Origin: Acrocarpospora catenulata
GTDB lineage: Bacteria; Actinomycetota; Actinomycetes; Streptosporangiales; Streptosporangiaceae
DNA length: 52,546 bases
NCBI RefSeq assembly: GCF_018476525.1
Contig: NZ_JAHCST010000065.1
Location: 1-52,546 of the forward strand
Direction of reading: 5' to 3'
Position 1 is the stretch's first letter. Every line of letters starts with the position of its first letter. The position numbers were made by a program, and so were the translations under genes. The notes beneath the pieces were generated by a model that saw only the letters and a list, made by a program, of their open reading frames with translations, searched no databases and was not told the origin of the DNA. Shown in pieces: positions 41,932-50,471 of the stretch.

Positions 41932-43797
41932 ATGCACCCCCTCGTCAAGAGAGCCCTGACCGTCGCACTCGCCGCGGGCCTGCTGTCGGCCCCGGCGGCG
42001 GGCGCCCTCGCGCGAACGCCGGATCCGTCCCCCTCCCAGGCCCAGAGTTCCCAGGACAAGGTGACCTTCACCATCGGGATCCTCTCCGACGTGGACTCCA
42101 CCAACCCGTTCACGGGCATCGTGGTGGAGGCGTACGAGGCGTATGCGCTGATGTACGACTACCTGGTCACCTCCAGCCCGAAGGACGTGTCGCCGCAGCC
42201 CAGCCTGGCGGAGTCCTACCAGGAGGCGCCGGACAAGAAGAGCTGGACCTACAAGATCCGCTCCGGGGTGACCTGGTCGGACGGGACGCCGCTGACCGCG
42301 CGGGACGCCGCGTACACCTTCAACCGGATCATCGACGGCGACTTCGAGCAGACCAACTACGGCAACTACGTCGCCAACATCGAGCGGGCCGAGGCCACCG
42401 ACGACACCACGCTGGTGCTGCACGTCAAGAAGCCGACGCCGATCATGGAACGGCTGGCCGTGCCGATCCTGCCCGAGCACGTCTGGAAGGACATCGACGG
42501 CACCAAGGTCAAGTCGTACGCCAACGAGCCCGAGGACGGGAAGCCGATCGTCGGGTCGGGGCCGTTCCGGCTGGTCGAGCGGCGTAAGGGGCAGTTCCTC
42601 CGGTTCGAGGCGAACAAGCAGTACTGGGGCGGCGCCCCCGCGATGGACGAAGTGGTCATGCGGGTCTTCCTCAACGCCGACGCGATGGCCCAGGCGCTGC
42701 TCCGCGGCGAGATCGACTTCGCCTACGACCTGCAGAGCAACGTCTTCGAGTCACTGAAGAACAAGCCGGGCATCACCACCAGAAGCTCCAAGTACCCGGG
42801 CTTCAACGAGATCGCCTTCAACAACGGAGCCGCCCTCGCCGACGGCACCCCGATCGGCGACGGCCACCCCGCCCTCAAGGACAAGCAGGTCAGGCTGGCC
42901 ATCTCGTACGCCATCGACCGGGAGACCCTGGTGGCCCGGGTGCTGAACGGCAACGGCGCACCCGGCGACACCTTCATCCCGTCGATGTACCCGGCGCTCC
43001 ACCTCGACCCCTCGGTCAAGCAGACCTACGACCCGGCCAAGGCCAACCAGCTCCTGGACGCCGCCGGCTACGCCAAGGGGTCCGACGGGATCCGCGCCAA
43101 GGACGGCAAGAAGCTCGCGCTCCGGCTCTTCGTCCGGGACGGCGCGGAGTCCCAGGCCACCGGCGAGTTCGTGAAGAGCTGGCTGAAGGACATCGGCATC
43201 GACGTCACCGTCAAGGTGATGTCGGAGGACGCGCTCACCGAGATCATCGGCCAGGGCGACTTCGACATGTTCGAGTGGGGTTGGGTGGTCGAGCCCGACC
43301 CCGACTACCAGATGTCCACCTTCACCTGCGGCAAGCGCAGCTACAAGGACGGCGACGCCATCTACGCCGACCTGTCCGACTCCTTCTACTGCAACCCCGA
43401 GTACGACCAGCTCTACGACCAGCAGTCGGGCGAGACCGACCCGGCCAAGCGGGCCGAACTGGCCAAGCGCATGCAGCAGCTGGTCTACGACGACGCCGCC
43501 TACGCGATCACCTACTACTACGACGACATGGTCGCCTACCGCAGCGACCGGTGGACCGGCTTCGTGCCGCAGCCCGACCCGGACGGCTCGATCCTGTTCC
43601 AGTACGGCGTGCACTCCTACCTCGCCATCAAGCCGGTCTCCGCCGCGTCGCCGGGGAGCGGCGCCGCCGCCGACACCGGCTCAGGGATGAGCGGGTCGCT
43701 GGTCGCCGCGGTCGGCGGCGGGGCCGTCGTCGCGGTGGTGGCCGTGCTGCTGGTGGCCCGGCGGCGGCGCGCGGCCGGCGCGGACGAACGGGAGTAG
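41932..43797 (+). CDS. Peptide-type ABC substrate-binding protein with C-terminal membrane anchor
   Basis: 621 aa, SBP family 5 (DppA/OppA-like). A cleavable signal (KRALTVALAAGLLSAPAAG) lacks a lipobox cysteine. The binding domain shows DYLVTSSPKDVSPQPSLAES, SGVTWSDGTPLTARDAAYTF and KPIVGSGPFRLVERR. Unusually, a Ser/Gly-rich linker and a C-terminal membrane span (VAAVGGGAVVAVVAVLLVA, about 590-610) end in Arg-rich residues, so it is anchored at its C-terminus rather than as a lipoprotein. It is first in an operon of permeases and ATPases with near-zero gaps. The ligand is a peptide, polyamine conjugate or similar; unknown. Confidence 0.92.
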   Translation: MHPLVKRALTVALAAGLLSAPAAGALARTPDPSPSQAQSSQDKVTFTIGILSDVDSTNPFTGIVVEAYEAYALMYDYLVTSSPKDVSPQPSLAESYQEAPDKKSWTYKIRSGVTWSDGTPLTARDAAYTFNRIIDGDFEQTNYGNYVANIERAEATDDTTLVLHVKKPTPIMERLAVPILPEHVWKDIDGTKVKSYANEPEDGKPIVGSGPFRLVERRKGQFLRFEANKQYWGGAPAMDEVVMRVFLNADAMAQALLRGEIDFAYDLQSNVFESLKNKPGITTRSSKYPGFNEIAFNNGAALADGTPIGDGHPALKDKQVRLAISYAIDRETLVARVLNGNGAPGDTFIPSMYPALHLDPSVKQTYDPAKANQLLDAAGYAKGSDGIRAKDGKKLALRLFVRDGAESQATGEFVKSWLKDIGIDVTVKVMSEDALTEIIGQGDFDMFEWGWVVEPDPDYQMSTFTCGKRSYKDGDAIYADLSDSFYCNPEYDQLYDQQSGETDPAKRAELAKRMQQLVYDDAAYAITYYYDDMVAYRSDRWTGFVPQPDPDGSILFQYGVHSYLAIKPVSAASPGSGAAADTGSGMSGSLVAAVGGGAVVAVVAVLLVARRRRAAGADERE

Positions 43798-43801
43798 CCG
43801 G

Positions 43802-44761
43802 ATGGCGTTGCTGACCGGCACGCGCGGCTATGTGGTCAGGAAGGTCACCTGGTCGCTCGGCACCCTGCTGTTCGTGCTGGTCTTCAACTTCTTCCTGTTC
43901 CGGCTGCTGCCCGGCGACCCGATCAAGATGTACACCCGGGGCAGGAACACGCCGTCCGAGCAGCTGATCAAGCTGCGGGCCGAGCTCAACCGGCCGATCG
44001 GCACCCAGTTCCTGGAGTACCTGAGCAACCCGTTCGCCAGCACCATCAACTCGACCCGGTTCAACCGGCCGGTCTGGGAGCTGGTCGCGGAGCGGGTCTG
44101 GCCGACCGTGCTGCTGGTCGGCACCGCGATCCTGATCGCCTCGGTGGCGGGGATCTGGCTGGGCATCCGGAGCGGGTGGCGGCGCGGCGGCACCTTCGAC
44201 CGGTGGACCACGGGCGCCACCAACACGCTGTACGCGATGCCGGAGTTCTGGGTCGGCATGGTGCTGATCATCGCGTTGCCGATGTTCCCCAGCGGCAACA
44301 TCAACACCCCGGGCGTCTCGGGTTTCCCCGACGTCTTCCTGGACACCGCCTGGCACATGGTGCTGCCGGTGACCGCGCTGGCCATCGTCTACCTGGCCGA
44401 GTACACCTCGATCATGCGGGCCTCCCTGGTGGACGAGCTCCGCCAGGACTACCTGCAACTGGCCCGCGCCAAGGGCCTCCGCGAGGACCTGGTCCGGCGG
44501 CGGCACGCGGTGCCCAACGCGCTGCTGCCCACCATGACGCTGATCTTCCTCAACTTTGGCTTCGTGATCGGCGGAGCCATCACCATCGAGACCGTCTTCT
44601 CCTGGCCCGGGCTCGGCCTGCTCTCCTACGAGGCGCTACGCGGCCCGGACATCCCCCTCCTCCAGGCCACCTTCCTGCTGTTCTCCATCGGAGTGGTGGT
44701 CTTCACCCTGCTGGCCGACCTGCTCTACGCGGTCCTGGACCCGAGAGTGAGCAGCCAGTGA
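43802..44761 (+). CDS. ABC transporter permease (DppB type)
   Basis: 319 aa with six spans. The N-terminal TM followed by FRLLPGDPIKMYTRG is typical of DppB/OppB, and the EAA loop is present as QDYLQLARAKGLREDLVRRR. The C-terminal half contains GGAITIETVFSWPGLGLLSY. It starts 4 nt after the substrate-binding protein stop. It forms the membrane channel with the next gene. Confidence 0.94.
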   Translation: MALLTGTRGYVVRKVTWSLGTLLFVLVFNFFLFRLLPGDPIKMYTRGRNTPSEQLIKLRAELNRPIGTQFLEYLSNPFASTINSTRFNRPVWELVAERVWPTVLLVGTAILIASVAGIWLGIRSGWRRGGTFDRWTTGATNTLYAMPEFWVGMVLIIALPMFPSGNINTPGVSGFPDVFLDTAWHMVLPVTALAIVYLAEYTSIMRASLVDELRQDYLQLARAKGLREDLVRRRHAVPNALLPTMTLIFLNFGFVIGGAITIETVFSWPGLGLLSYEALRGPDIPLLQATFLLFSIGVVVFTLLADLLYAVLDPRVSSQ

Positions 44762-45645
44762 CCAGCTCGCTTGCCTGGACCCGCCGCCGCAACACCCTGC
44801 TGCGTTTCTGGGGGGACTTCCGCGCCCACCACAGCGCGCTCGCCGGGCTGGCCATCCTGGCCTGCTTCGCGCTGGTGGCGATCTTCGCGTCGCTGCTGGC
44901 CGACCCGGAGGGCCTCAACGTGGCCAAGGCCACCGCCAAAAGCCACGCCCCGCCCTCCGCCGACTACTGGCTGGGCACCGACGGCAACGGGATCTCCATC
45001 CTGACCCTGCTCATCCACGGCACCCGGGTCTCGCTCGTGGTCGGCCTGGCCGCCACCGCGATCGCCATCGTGATCGGCACCGTCATCGGCATCATGGCCG
45101 GGTTCTACGGGGGCTGGGCCAGATCGTTGCTGATGGGGTTCACCGACTGGTTCCTGGTGATCCCGTTCCTGCCGCTGGCGATCGTGATGGCCAGCGTGCT
45201 CGGCCCGTCGCTGGTCAACATCATCATCGTGATCGGGGTGACCTCCTGGCCCGGCACCGCCCGGCTGGTCTGCGCGCAGACGCTGACCGTGCGGTCCCGG
45301 CCGTACATGGAGCGGGCCAAGGCGCTGGGGGCCGGGTCCTGGCACCAGATGACCCGGCACGTGCTGCCCAACGTGATGCCGCTGGTGCTGGCGCACGTGG
45401 TGCTGACCGTGTCGATCGCCATCCTGTCCGAGACCACGCTGTCCTTCCTCGGCCTCGGCGACCCCACCCGGCCGTCCTGGGGCAAGATCCTGGACAGCGC
45501 GTACGGCACCGGGGCGATGAGCAACGGCGAATGGTGGTACGTGCTGCCGCCCGGCATCTGCGTGGTGCTGGTGGTGCTGGCGTTCACGCTGGTCGGCCGG
45601 GCGCTGGAGGTCGTGCTCAACCCGCGCCTGAAGGAGGAGCGATGA
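44758..45645 (+). CDS. ABC transporter permease (DppC type)
   Basis: 295 aa. N-terminal cytoplasmic segment and first span (GLAILACFALVAIFASLLAD), then the DppC signature YWLGTDGNGISILTLLIHG and EAA loop RPYMERAKALGAGSWHQ. ETTLSFLGLGDPTRPSWGKI marks the C-terminal part. The GTG start overlaps the preceding stop (GTGA), ensuring coupled synthesis with its partner permease. Confidence 0.94.
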   Translation: MTSSLAWTRRRNTLLRFWGDFRAHHSALAGLAILACFALVAIFASLLADPEGLNVAKATAKSHAPPSADYWLGTDGNGISILTLLIHGTRVSLVVGLAATAIAIVIGTVIGIMAGFYGGWARSLLMGFTDWFLVIPFLPLAIVMASVLGPSLVNIIIVIGVTSWPGTARLVCAQTLTVRSRPYMERAKALGAGSWHQMTRHVLPNVMPLVLAHVVLTVSIAILSETTLSFLGLGDPTRPSWGKILDSAYGTGAMSNGEWWYVLPPGICVVLVVLAFTLVGRALEVVLNPRLKEER

Positions 45646-46622
45646 GTCTCCTGGAGCTGGACGACCTGCGCGTCACCTACGCAGGAGACGTGCCGGCCGT
45701 GCGCGGGGTCTCGCTGACGGTGGCCCCCGGCGAGGTGCTCGGCATCGCGGGGGAGTCCGGATGCGGCAAGAGCACCATCAGCAACGCGGTACTCCGGCTG
45801 CTGCCCCGCTCGGCCAAGGTCACCGGGCGGGTGCTGCTGGACGGCGAGGACGTGTACGGCATGTCGTTCGGCCGGTTGCGGGCCATCCGCTGGGCCGAGG
45901 CGTCCATCGTCTTCCAGGGCGCGCTGCACTCGCTCAACGCGGTGCACACCATCGGGCGCCAGATCGCGGAGCCGATCCTGCTGCACGAGCCCGCCACCAC
46001 CCGGCGGGCGGCCGACCGGCGCGCGGGCGAACTGCTGGAGCAGGTCGGGCTGCCGGCCAGGCGGGCGGGGGACTACCCGCACCAGCTCTCCGGCGGGCAG
46101 CGGCAGCGGGTGATGATCGCGCTGGCGCTGGCCTGCCGGCCCCGGCTGGTGATCGCCGACGAGCCCACCACCGCGCTGGACGTGATGGTCCAGGCCCAGG
46201 TGCTCGAACTGCTCGGCGGGCTGGTCCGGGATCTCGGTCTCGCGCTGGTGCTGATCTCGCACGACCTGTCGGTGCTGGGCACCACCTGCGACCGGGTGGC
46301 CGTCATGTACGCGGGACGGGTCGTGGAGCAGGGGGCCGCCGCGGCGGTGTTCGACGACTCCCGGCATCCCTACAGCGCGGCGCTGGCCGGAGCATTTCCC
46401 CGGGTGGGGGACGAGCGGTTCCGGTACGCGCCGCGGGGGTTGCCGGGGGATCCGCCGTTTCCTGGTGATCTGCCGGGCGGGTGTGAGTTCCATCCGCGGT
46501 GTCCGGTGGCAGTGGAGCGGTGTTCCGGCACCGAGGTCGGGCTGGTGGAGCTGGGTGGGAACCGTGCCGCCGCCTGCCTGCGGGCCGAGGAAGCCGGTCT
46601 TGACCTGCGAGGTGTGCGGTGA
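45642..46622 (+). CDS. ABC transporter ATP-binding protein (DppD type)
   Basis: 326 aa. Walker A GESGCGKSTIS, Q-loop FQGALHSLN, signature LSGGQRQRVMIALALA, Walker B LVIADEPTTALD and H-switch LISHDLSVL are intact. The C-terminal oligopeptide-transporter extension has the cysteine cluster in CEFHPRCPVAVERC, a possible Fe-S site seen in Dpp/Opp ATPases. ATGA overlap with the permease gene; preceded by AAGGAGGAG. Confidence 0.95.
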   Translation: MSLLELDDLRVTYAGDVPAVRGVSLTVAPGEVLGIAGESGCGKSTISNAVLRLLPRSAKVTGRVLLDGEDVYGMSFGRLRAIRWAEASIVFQGALHSLNAVHTIGRQIAEPILLHEPATTRRAADRRAGELLEQVGLPARRAGDYPHQLSGGQRQRVMIALALACRPRLVIADEPTTALDVMVQAQVLELLGGLVRDLGLALVLISHDLSVLGTTCDRVAVMYAGRVVEQGAAAAVFDDSRHPYSAALAGAFPRVGDERFRYAPRGLPGDPPFPGDLPGGCEFHPRCPVAVERCSGTEVGLVELGGNRAAACLRAEEAGLDLRGVR

Positions 46623-47590
46623 CTTCTGCCGGTGTGGCGTTGGCGGCGCGCGGGGTGGCCGTGCGGTTCGGGGCGGCGCGGGCCGTGGACGGGGTGGACC
46701 TCGCGGTCGGGGCCGGGGAGATCGTGGCGCTGGTCGGGGAGTCCGGGTGTGGCAAGACCACGCTGGCCCGGAGCCTGCTCGGGCTGGTCAGGCCCGCCGC
46801 CGGGACCGTCGAGTACGGCGGGCGGCCCTTGGCGTACGCGCGCGGGCCGCTGAAGGAGTTCCGGCGGCACGTGCAGCTGGTGCTCCAGGACCCGAGCGGG
46901 TCGTTGAATCCCCGGCACACCGTGTACGAGGCGGTGGCCGAAGGGCTGCGCATCCACGGGGTCGCGGGGGACGAGCAGGCGCTGGTGGCGGCGGCACTGG
47001 CCAAGGCCGGGCTCCGGCCACCCGAACGATTTTTCCTGAAATATCCGCATGAACTCTCGGGCGGGCAGCGGCAGCGGGTGGTGATCGCGGGGGCCCTGGT
47101 GCTGGAACCCGACGTGCTGGTGGCCGACGAGCCGGTCTCCTCCCTGGACGCCTCGGTACGCGGCGAGATCCTGGCCCTGCTGCTCCGGCTCCGCGACGAG
47201 CTGGGGCTCTCGGTGCTGGTGGTCACCCACGACCTCGGGCTTGCCTGGAACATCGCCGACCGGGTGGCGGTCATGTATCTGGGGCGCATCGTGGAGTCCG
47301 GGCCCACCGGCGAGGTGCTGATGGCGCCCCGGCATCCGTACACCAAGGCGCTGCTCTCGGTGGTGCCCGAGGTGGCCAGGCAGGCGCCGATCGTGCTGGT
47401 GGGGGAGGCACCCGACCCCTCGCGCATCCCCGCCGGCTGCCGGTTCCGGCCGCGCTGCCCGGCGTACGCGGCCGGGTTGCCGCAGGAGCTGGCCTCCCGC
47501 TGCGAGCGGGAGGACCAGCCCGTGCTGCCCGCCGAACCCGGCCATCAGGCCGCCTGCGTGCTCGCGTCATCCGCTGGAGGGAACCTTTGA
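46619..47590 (+). CDS. ABC transporter ATP-binding protein (DppF type)
   Basis: 323 aa, second ATPase of the importer. Walker A GESGCGKTTLA, LVLQDPSGSLNP as the Q-loop, signature LSGGQRQRVVIAGAL, Walker B VLVADEPVSSLD, and H-switch VVTHDLGLAW. The C-terminal CRFRPRCPAYAAGL retains only part of the cysteine cluster, with further Cys at SRCEREDQ. GTG start overlapping the DppD-type stop. Confidence 0.95.
   Translation: MTSAGVALAARGVAVRFGAARAVDGVDLAVGAGEIVALVGESGCGKTTLARSLLGLVRPAAGTVEYGGRPLAYARGPLKEFRRHVQLVLQDPSGSLNPRHTVYEAVAEGLRIHGVAGDEQALVAAALAKAGLRPPERFFLKYPHELSGGQRQRVVIAGALVLEPDVLVADEPVSSLDASVRGEILALLLRLRDELGLSVLVVTHDLGLAWNIADRVAVMYLGRIVESGPTGEVLMAPRHPYTKALLSVVPEVARQAPIVLVGEAPDPSRIPAGCRFRPRCPAYAAGLPQELASRCEREDQPVLPAEPGHQAACVLASSAGGNL
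47576..47581 (+). promoter_or_regulatory. Shine-Dalgarno for a TTG start
   Basis: GGAGGG lies 5 nt before the TTG at 47587 and supports this rare start, which overlaps the preceding stop (TTGA). Confidence 0.7.
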
Positions 47591-48639
47591 TCACGTCGGT
47601 CTGGTCGCCGGAGACCCTGGCGCACGCGCCGGAGGCCGAGATCTGGATCGGTCTGCGCACGCCGGGCACCGAGGTGGCCGATCGGGTCAACGTGATCAAG
47701 GAGGCGCTGCACGGGTCCCGGCTGGTGGAGGCGGTGCCCCATGACGACCGGGTGCTGCTGGCGGTGCACGAACCCGGGCTGGTGGACCACCTGCGGGAGG
47801 TCTGGGCGGAGTGGGAGCGGGCCGGCTACCCGAAGGACCACGGGCAGGACCGGGTGGTGCCGTACGTGTTCCCGACCGGGGCCATGCTCGCCGGGATGCC
47901 CGCCCGGCGGCCCTTCGCCGTGCACGGGCGGGCCGGGCTGTACTGCTACGACACCATGACGCTTGTCGGTCCTGGCACCTGGCGGGCGGCCAGGGCCGCC
48001 GTGGACGCCGCGCTCACCGCCGCCGACCTGGTCGCCGGTGGGGAGCGAACGGCCTACGCGCTCTGCCGGCCGCCCGGCCACCACGCCACCCCCGCCGGGT
48101 ACGGCGGCTCCTGCTACCTGAACAACGCGGCCATCGCCGCCGAGGCGCTCCGGGACCACGGGTACTTCCGAGTGGCCGTCATCGACGTGGACGCCCACCA
48201 CGGGAACGGCACCCAGGCGATCTTCTGGGAGCGGCCGGACGTCTTCTACGGCTCAGTGCACATCGACCCGGGAGCCGGATGGTTCCCCCACTACCTCGGC
48301 TTCGCCGAGGAGAACGGCGAAGGCTTCGGCCGGGGCACCACCCGCAACATCCCCCTCGCCCCCAAATCCGGCGACGACGCCTGGCTGACCGGCGTCACCC
48401 GGCTTCGTGACGCGATCGCCTCCTTCGGCGCGGAGGCCCTGGTCGTCTCCCTGGGCGTGGACGCCGCCGCAGACGACCCGGAGAGCCCGCTACACGTCAC
48501 CTCATCCGGCTACCACCAGACCGGGGCCATCATCGCCACCCTCGACCTGCCCACCGTGGCGGTGCAGGAGGGCGGCTACCACCTGCCGACCCTCGGCGGA
48601 CTGGTGACCACCACCCTGCGAGGCCTGGTCGGGCTGTGA
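47587..48639 (+). CDS. Histone deacetylase-fold amidohydrolase (acetylpolyamine type candidate)
   Basis: 350 aa arginase/deacetylase superfamily. Zinc and proton-relay residues are visible: RPPGHHATP (catalytic His pair), VIDVDAHHGNGTQ (zinc Asp and His) and VVSLGVDAAADDPESPL (second zinc Asp in the usual GFDAxxxDP position; here GVDAAADDP). VQEGGYHLPTLG ends the site. Bacterial members remove acetyl groups from acetylpolyamines or other small amides. TTG start coupled to the ABC ATPase, so the protein is the sixth member of the importer operon and probably processes the imported compound. Confidence 0.88.
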   Translation: MITSVWSPETLAHAPEAEIWIGLRTPGTEVADRVNVIKEALHGSRLVEAVPHDDRVLLAVHEPGLVDHLREVWAEWERAGYPKDHGQDRVVPYVFPTGAMLAGMPARRPFAVHGRAGLYCYDTMTLVGPGTWRAARAAVDAALTAADLVAGGERTAYALCRPPGHHATPAGYGGSCYLNNAAIAAEALRDHGYFRVAVIDVDAHHGNGTQAIFWERPDVFYGSVHIDPGAGWFPHYLGFAEENGEGFGRGTTRNIPLAPKSGDDAWLTGVTRLRDAIASFGAEALVVSLGVDAAADDPESPLHVTSSGYHQTGAIIATLDLPTVAVQEGGYHLPTLGGLVTTTLRGLVGL

Positions 48640-48802
48640 CAGGGGGGACACGGTTCCCGACGTCGTGCTCTTCGACGAAGAGCGCGGTGGGGTTTGGTGC
48701 ATCGTTCGGAATGGCCAGCCGCTTGGGCGCCGGTGCGGCGAGAACCTTTTCGCCTGCGTTAACGGCGAGGAGTTGTGATCTCATCATTCTTCGCTGGATG
48801 CA
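48640..48802. other. Convergent intergenic region
   Basis: 163 nt between the deacetylase and the arylamine acetyltransferase genes. It holds a dyad (48667-48683). A short minus-strand frame starting at 48787 runs into the deacetylase gene, but it has no recognisable family and is not called. Confidence 0.5.
48667..48683. terminator. Short hairpin between convergent genes
   Basis: GCTCTTCGACGAAGAGC is a 17-nt perfect dyad that can form a 6-bp stem with a 5-nt loop, 27 nt past the deacetylase stop. There is no U run. Confidence 0.4.
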
Positions 48803-49648
48803 CTAAGGCGTCTTCGCGGCCAGCCACTGTTCGTGGGCCTGGCACAGGCGGGGCCAGAGGAGGGCGCGTTCGTCCGGGGTCAGGGTGAGGCCGAACAGGT
48901 CGGCCATCGCGGCGAAGTAGTCCTGCTCGCGGTCGAGCACCGTGCTGGTCGTGGTGGCGCCCATGCGGCGTAAGGCGAGGCCGGTGAGCAGGTCCACACC
49001 GCCGGCGTCGCGGCGCTGGACCACGAAGGTGCGGACGAAGGAGGAGTCGGGGGACGCGGTCAGGTGGACGTGCATGTCGGCGAAGACGTCCATGCCGACC
49101 GCGCCGGGCCGCAGGTCCATGCCGGCGAAGCTGCCCCGGGGGTCGTGGTCGAAGCGCCAGCCGCCGGGTTCCACGGTGGAGGGGCGTAAGCCGTACACGA
49201 ACGGGCCCTGGTGGTAGGAGCCCTCGATCAGGGGGATCGGGTCGTGGATGGCGTCGCCGAGGCCCGCGTCGACCAGCCAGCCGCCGCCGGGGTTGTCGGG
49301 GGTGGGCAGGCCGGAGACGGTCAGCACCAGGTGGTTGCCGATGGCGCCGGCCTGGCCCTCCGTGCTGCCCTGCACCGAGCCGTAGTGGCGGGTGACCTGG
49401 TAGCCGAGCGCGGACAACAGGGCCCAGAGCGCGCCGTTGAGGTGGAAGCAGTAGCCTCCGCGCCCGCCCACGATACGCGCGACCGACTCCGCCGGGTCGA
49501 GGCCGGTAGGCCGCCCGAGCCAGATCTCCAGGTTGCCGTAGGGCACCCGCTCGACATGGGCCCGCTGCAACGCGAACAGCCCGGCCACGCTGGGCGGCCC
49601 GGGCGCCCGGAGCCGCAACCGCCGAAGGTATCCCGCGACATCGATCAC
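48803..49648 (-). CDS. nat: Arylamine N-acetyltransferase
   Basis: 281 aa. Cys-His-Asp triad: Cys67 (RGGYCFHLN), His106 (GNHLVL) and Asp127 (WLVDAGLGD). It transfers acetyl from acetyl-CoA to arylamines or hydrazines; in mycobacteria nat lies in a steroid-degradation operon and uses propionyl-CoA as well, which is noteworthy beside the sterol genes in this window, although those are 36 kb away. ATG start near the divergent response regulator. Confidence 0.93.
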   Translation of the reverse strand: MIDVAGYLRRLRLRAPGPPSVAGLFALQRAHVERVPYGNLEIWLGRPTGLDPAESVARIVGGRGGYCFHLNGALWALLSALGYQVTRHYGSVQGSTEGQAGAIGNHLVLTVSGLPTPDNPGGGWLVDAGLGDAIHDPIPLIEGSYHQGPFVYGLRPSTVEPGGWRFDHDPRGSFAGMDLRPGAVGMDVFADMHVHLTASPDSSFVRTFVVQRRDAGGVDLLTGLALRRMGATTTSTVLDREQDYFAAMADLFGLTLTPDERALLWPRLCQAHEQWLAAKTP

Positions 49649-49781
49649 AGGGACACGCTAACCCGCGCCACCGACATTCCCGTGGCCCGCCCACACCGGC
49701 CGGAGCCATCGGTGTCAGGATGCACGATTTCTGCACAACGAGCGGTAAGTGCTCTGCACGTCATGCCTTTACGCTGCCGAC

Positions 49782-50471
49782 ATGGCATCTCCCCAGCAGC
49801 GACGGATTCTCGTGGTCGAAGACGACGGCACCATCGCAAGCGCGGTCCGTACCCGGCTGGTCGCGGAGGGCTTCGACGTAAGAGTCGCGAGCGATGGCGA
49901 GGGTGCGCTCGCGGCCTATGCGAAGGCCGAACCCGACCTGGTGGTGCTGGACCGGCTACTGCCCGGGGTGGACGGCCTGGAGGTGTGCCGGAGGATGCAG
50001 GCGGCCCGGCCGGTCCCGGTGCTGATGCTCACCGCGCTCGGCGAGGAGACCGACGTGCTGGTCGGGCTGGGCGTCGGCGCGGACGACTACATCACCAAGC
50101 CGTTCAGCATGCGGGAGCTGGTGGCCCGCATCCACGCGCTGCTCCGGCGGGTGGAGCGGGCCAGCCAGCTGGCGCACGAGGACACGGTGATCCGGGTGGG
50201 CGCGGTCGAGATCAACACCGCCGAGCGGCGGGTGTTCGTCGGCGGCGTCGAGGCACAGCTCACCCGGACCGAGTTCGACCTGCTCCGGCGGCTGGCCGAA
50301 CGCCCGGGGCAGGTGTTCGAACGGGAACGCCTGCTCAGCGACATCTGGGGGTTCTCCGAGGCGGCGGCCACCCGCACGGTGGACAGCCACGTGCGGGCGC
50401 TGCGCCGCAAGCTCGGGCCCGAGGTGGTGCGGACCGTGCACGGCGTCGGGTACGCGCTGGTCAGGTCATGA
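49782..50471 (+). CDS. OmpR-family response regulator
   Basis: 229 aa. Receiver domain with ILVVEDDG, phospho-acceptor Asp in LVVLDRLLPG and Lys in DDYITKPFSMREL; winged-helix effector domain (about 135-228) with LTRTEFDLLRRLAERPGQVF and TVDSHVRALRRKLG. The ATG at 49782 begins just before the first receiver strand; no good Shine-Dalgarno precedes it, so a leaderless transcript is possible. Its stop overlaps the kinase start (ATGA). Confidence 0.95.
   Translation: MASPQQRRILVVEDDGTIASAVRTRLVAEGFDVRVASDGEGALAAYAKAEPDLVVLDRLLPGVDGLEVCRRMQAARPVPVLMLTALGEETDVLVGLGVGADDYITKPFSMRELVARIHALLRRVERASQLAHEDTVIRVGAVEINTAERRVFVGGVEAQLTRTEFDLLRRLAERPGQVFERERLLSDIWGFSEAAATRTVDSHVRALRRKLGPEVVRTVHGVGYALVRS

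Noticed and set aside
48530-48787. 85-aa minus-strand frame between the deacetylase and NAT genes
   Set aside because: Half of it is antisense to the deacetylase 3' end and nothing recognisable is encoded; left as intergenic.
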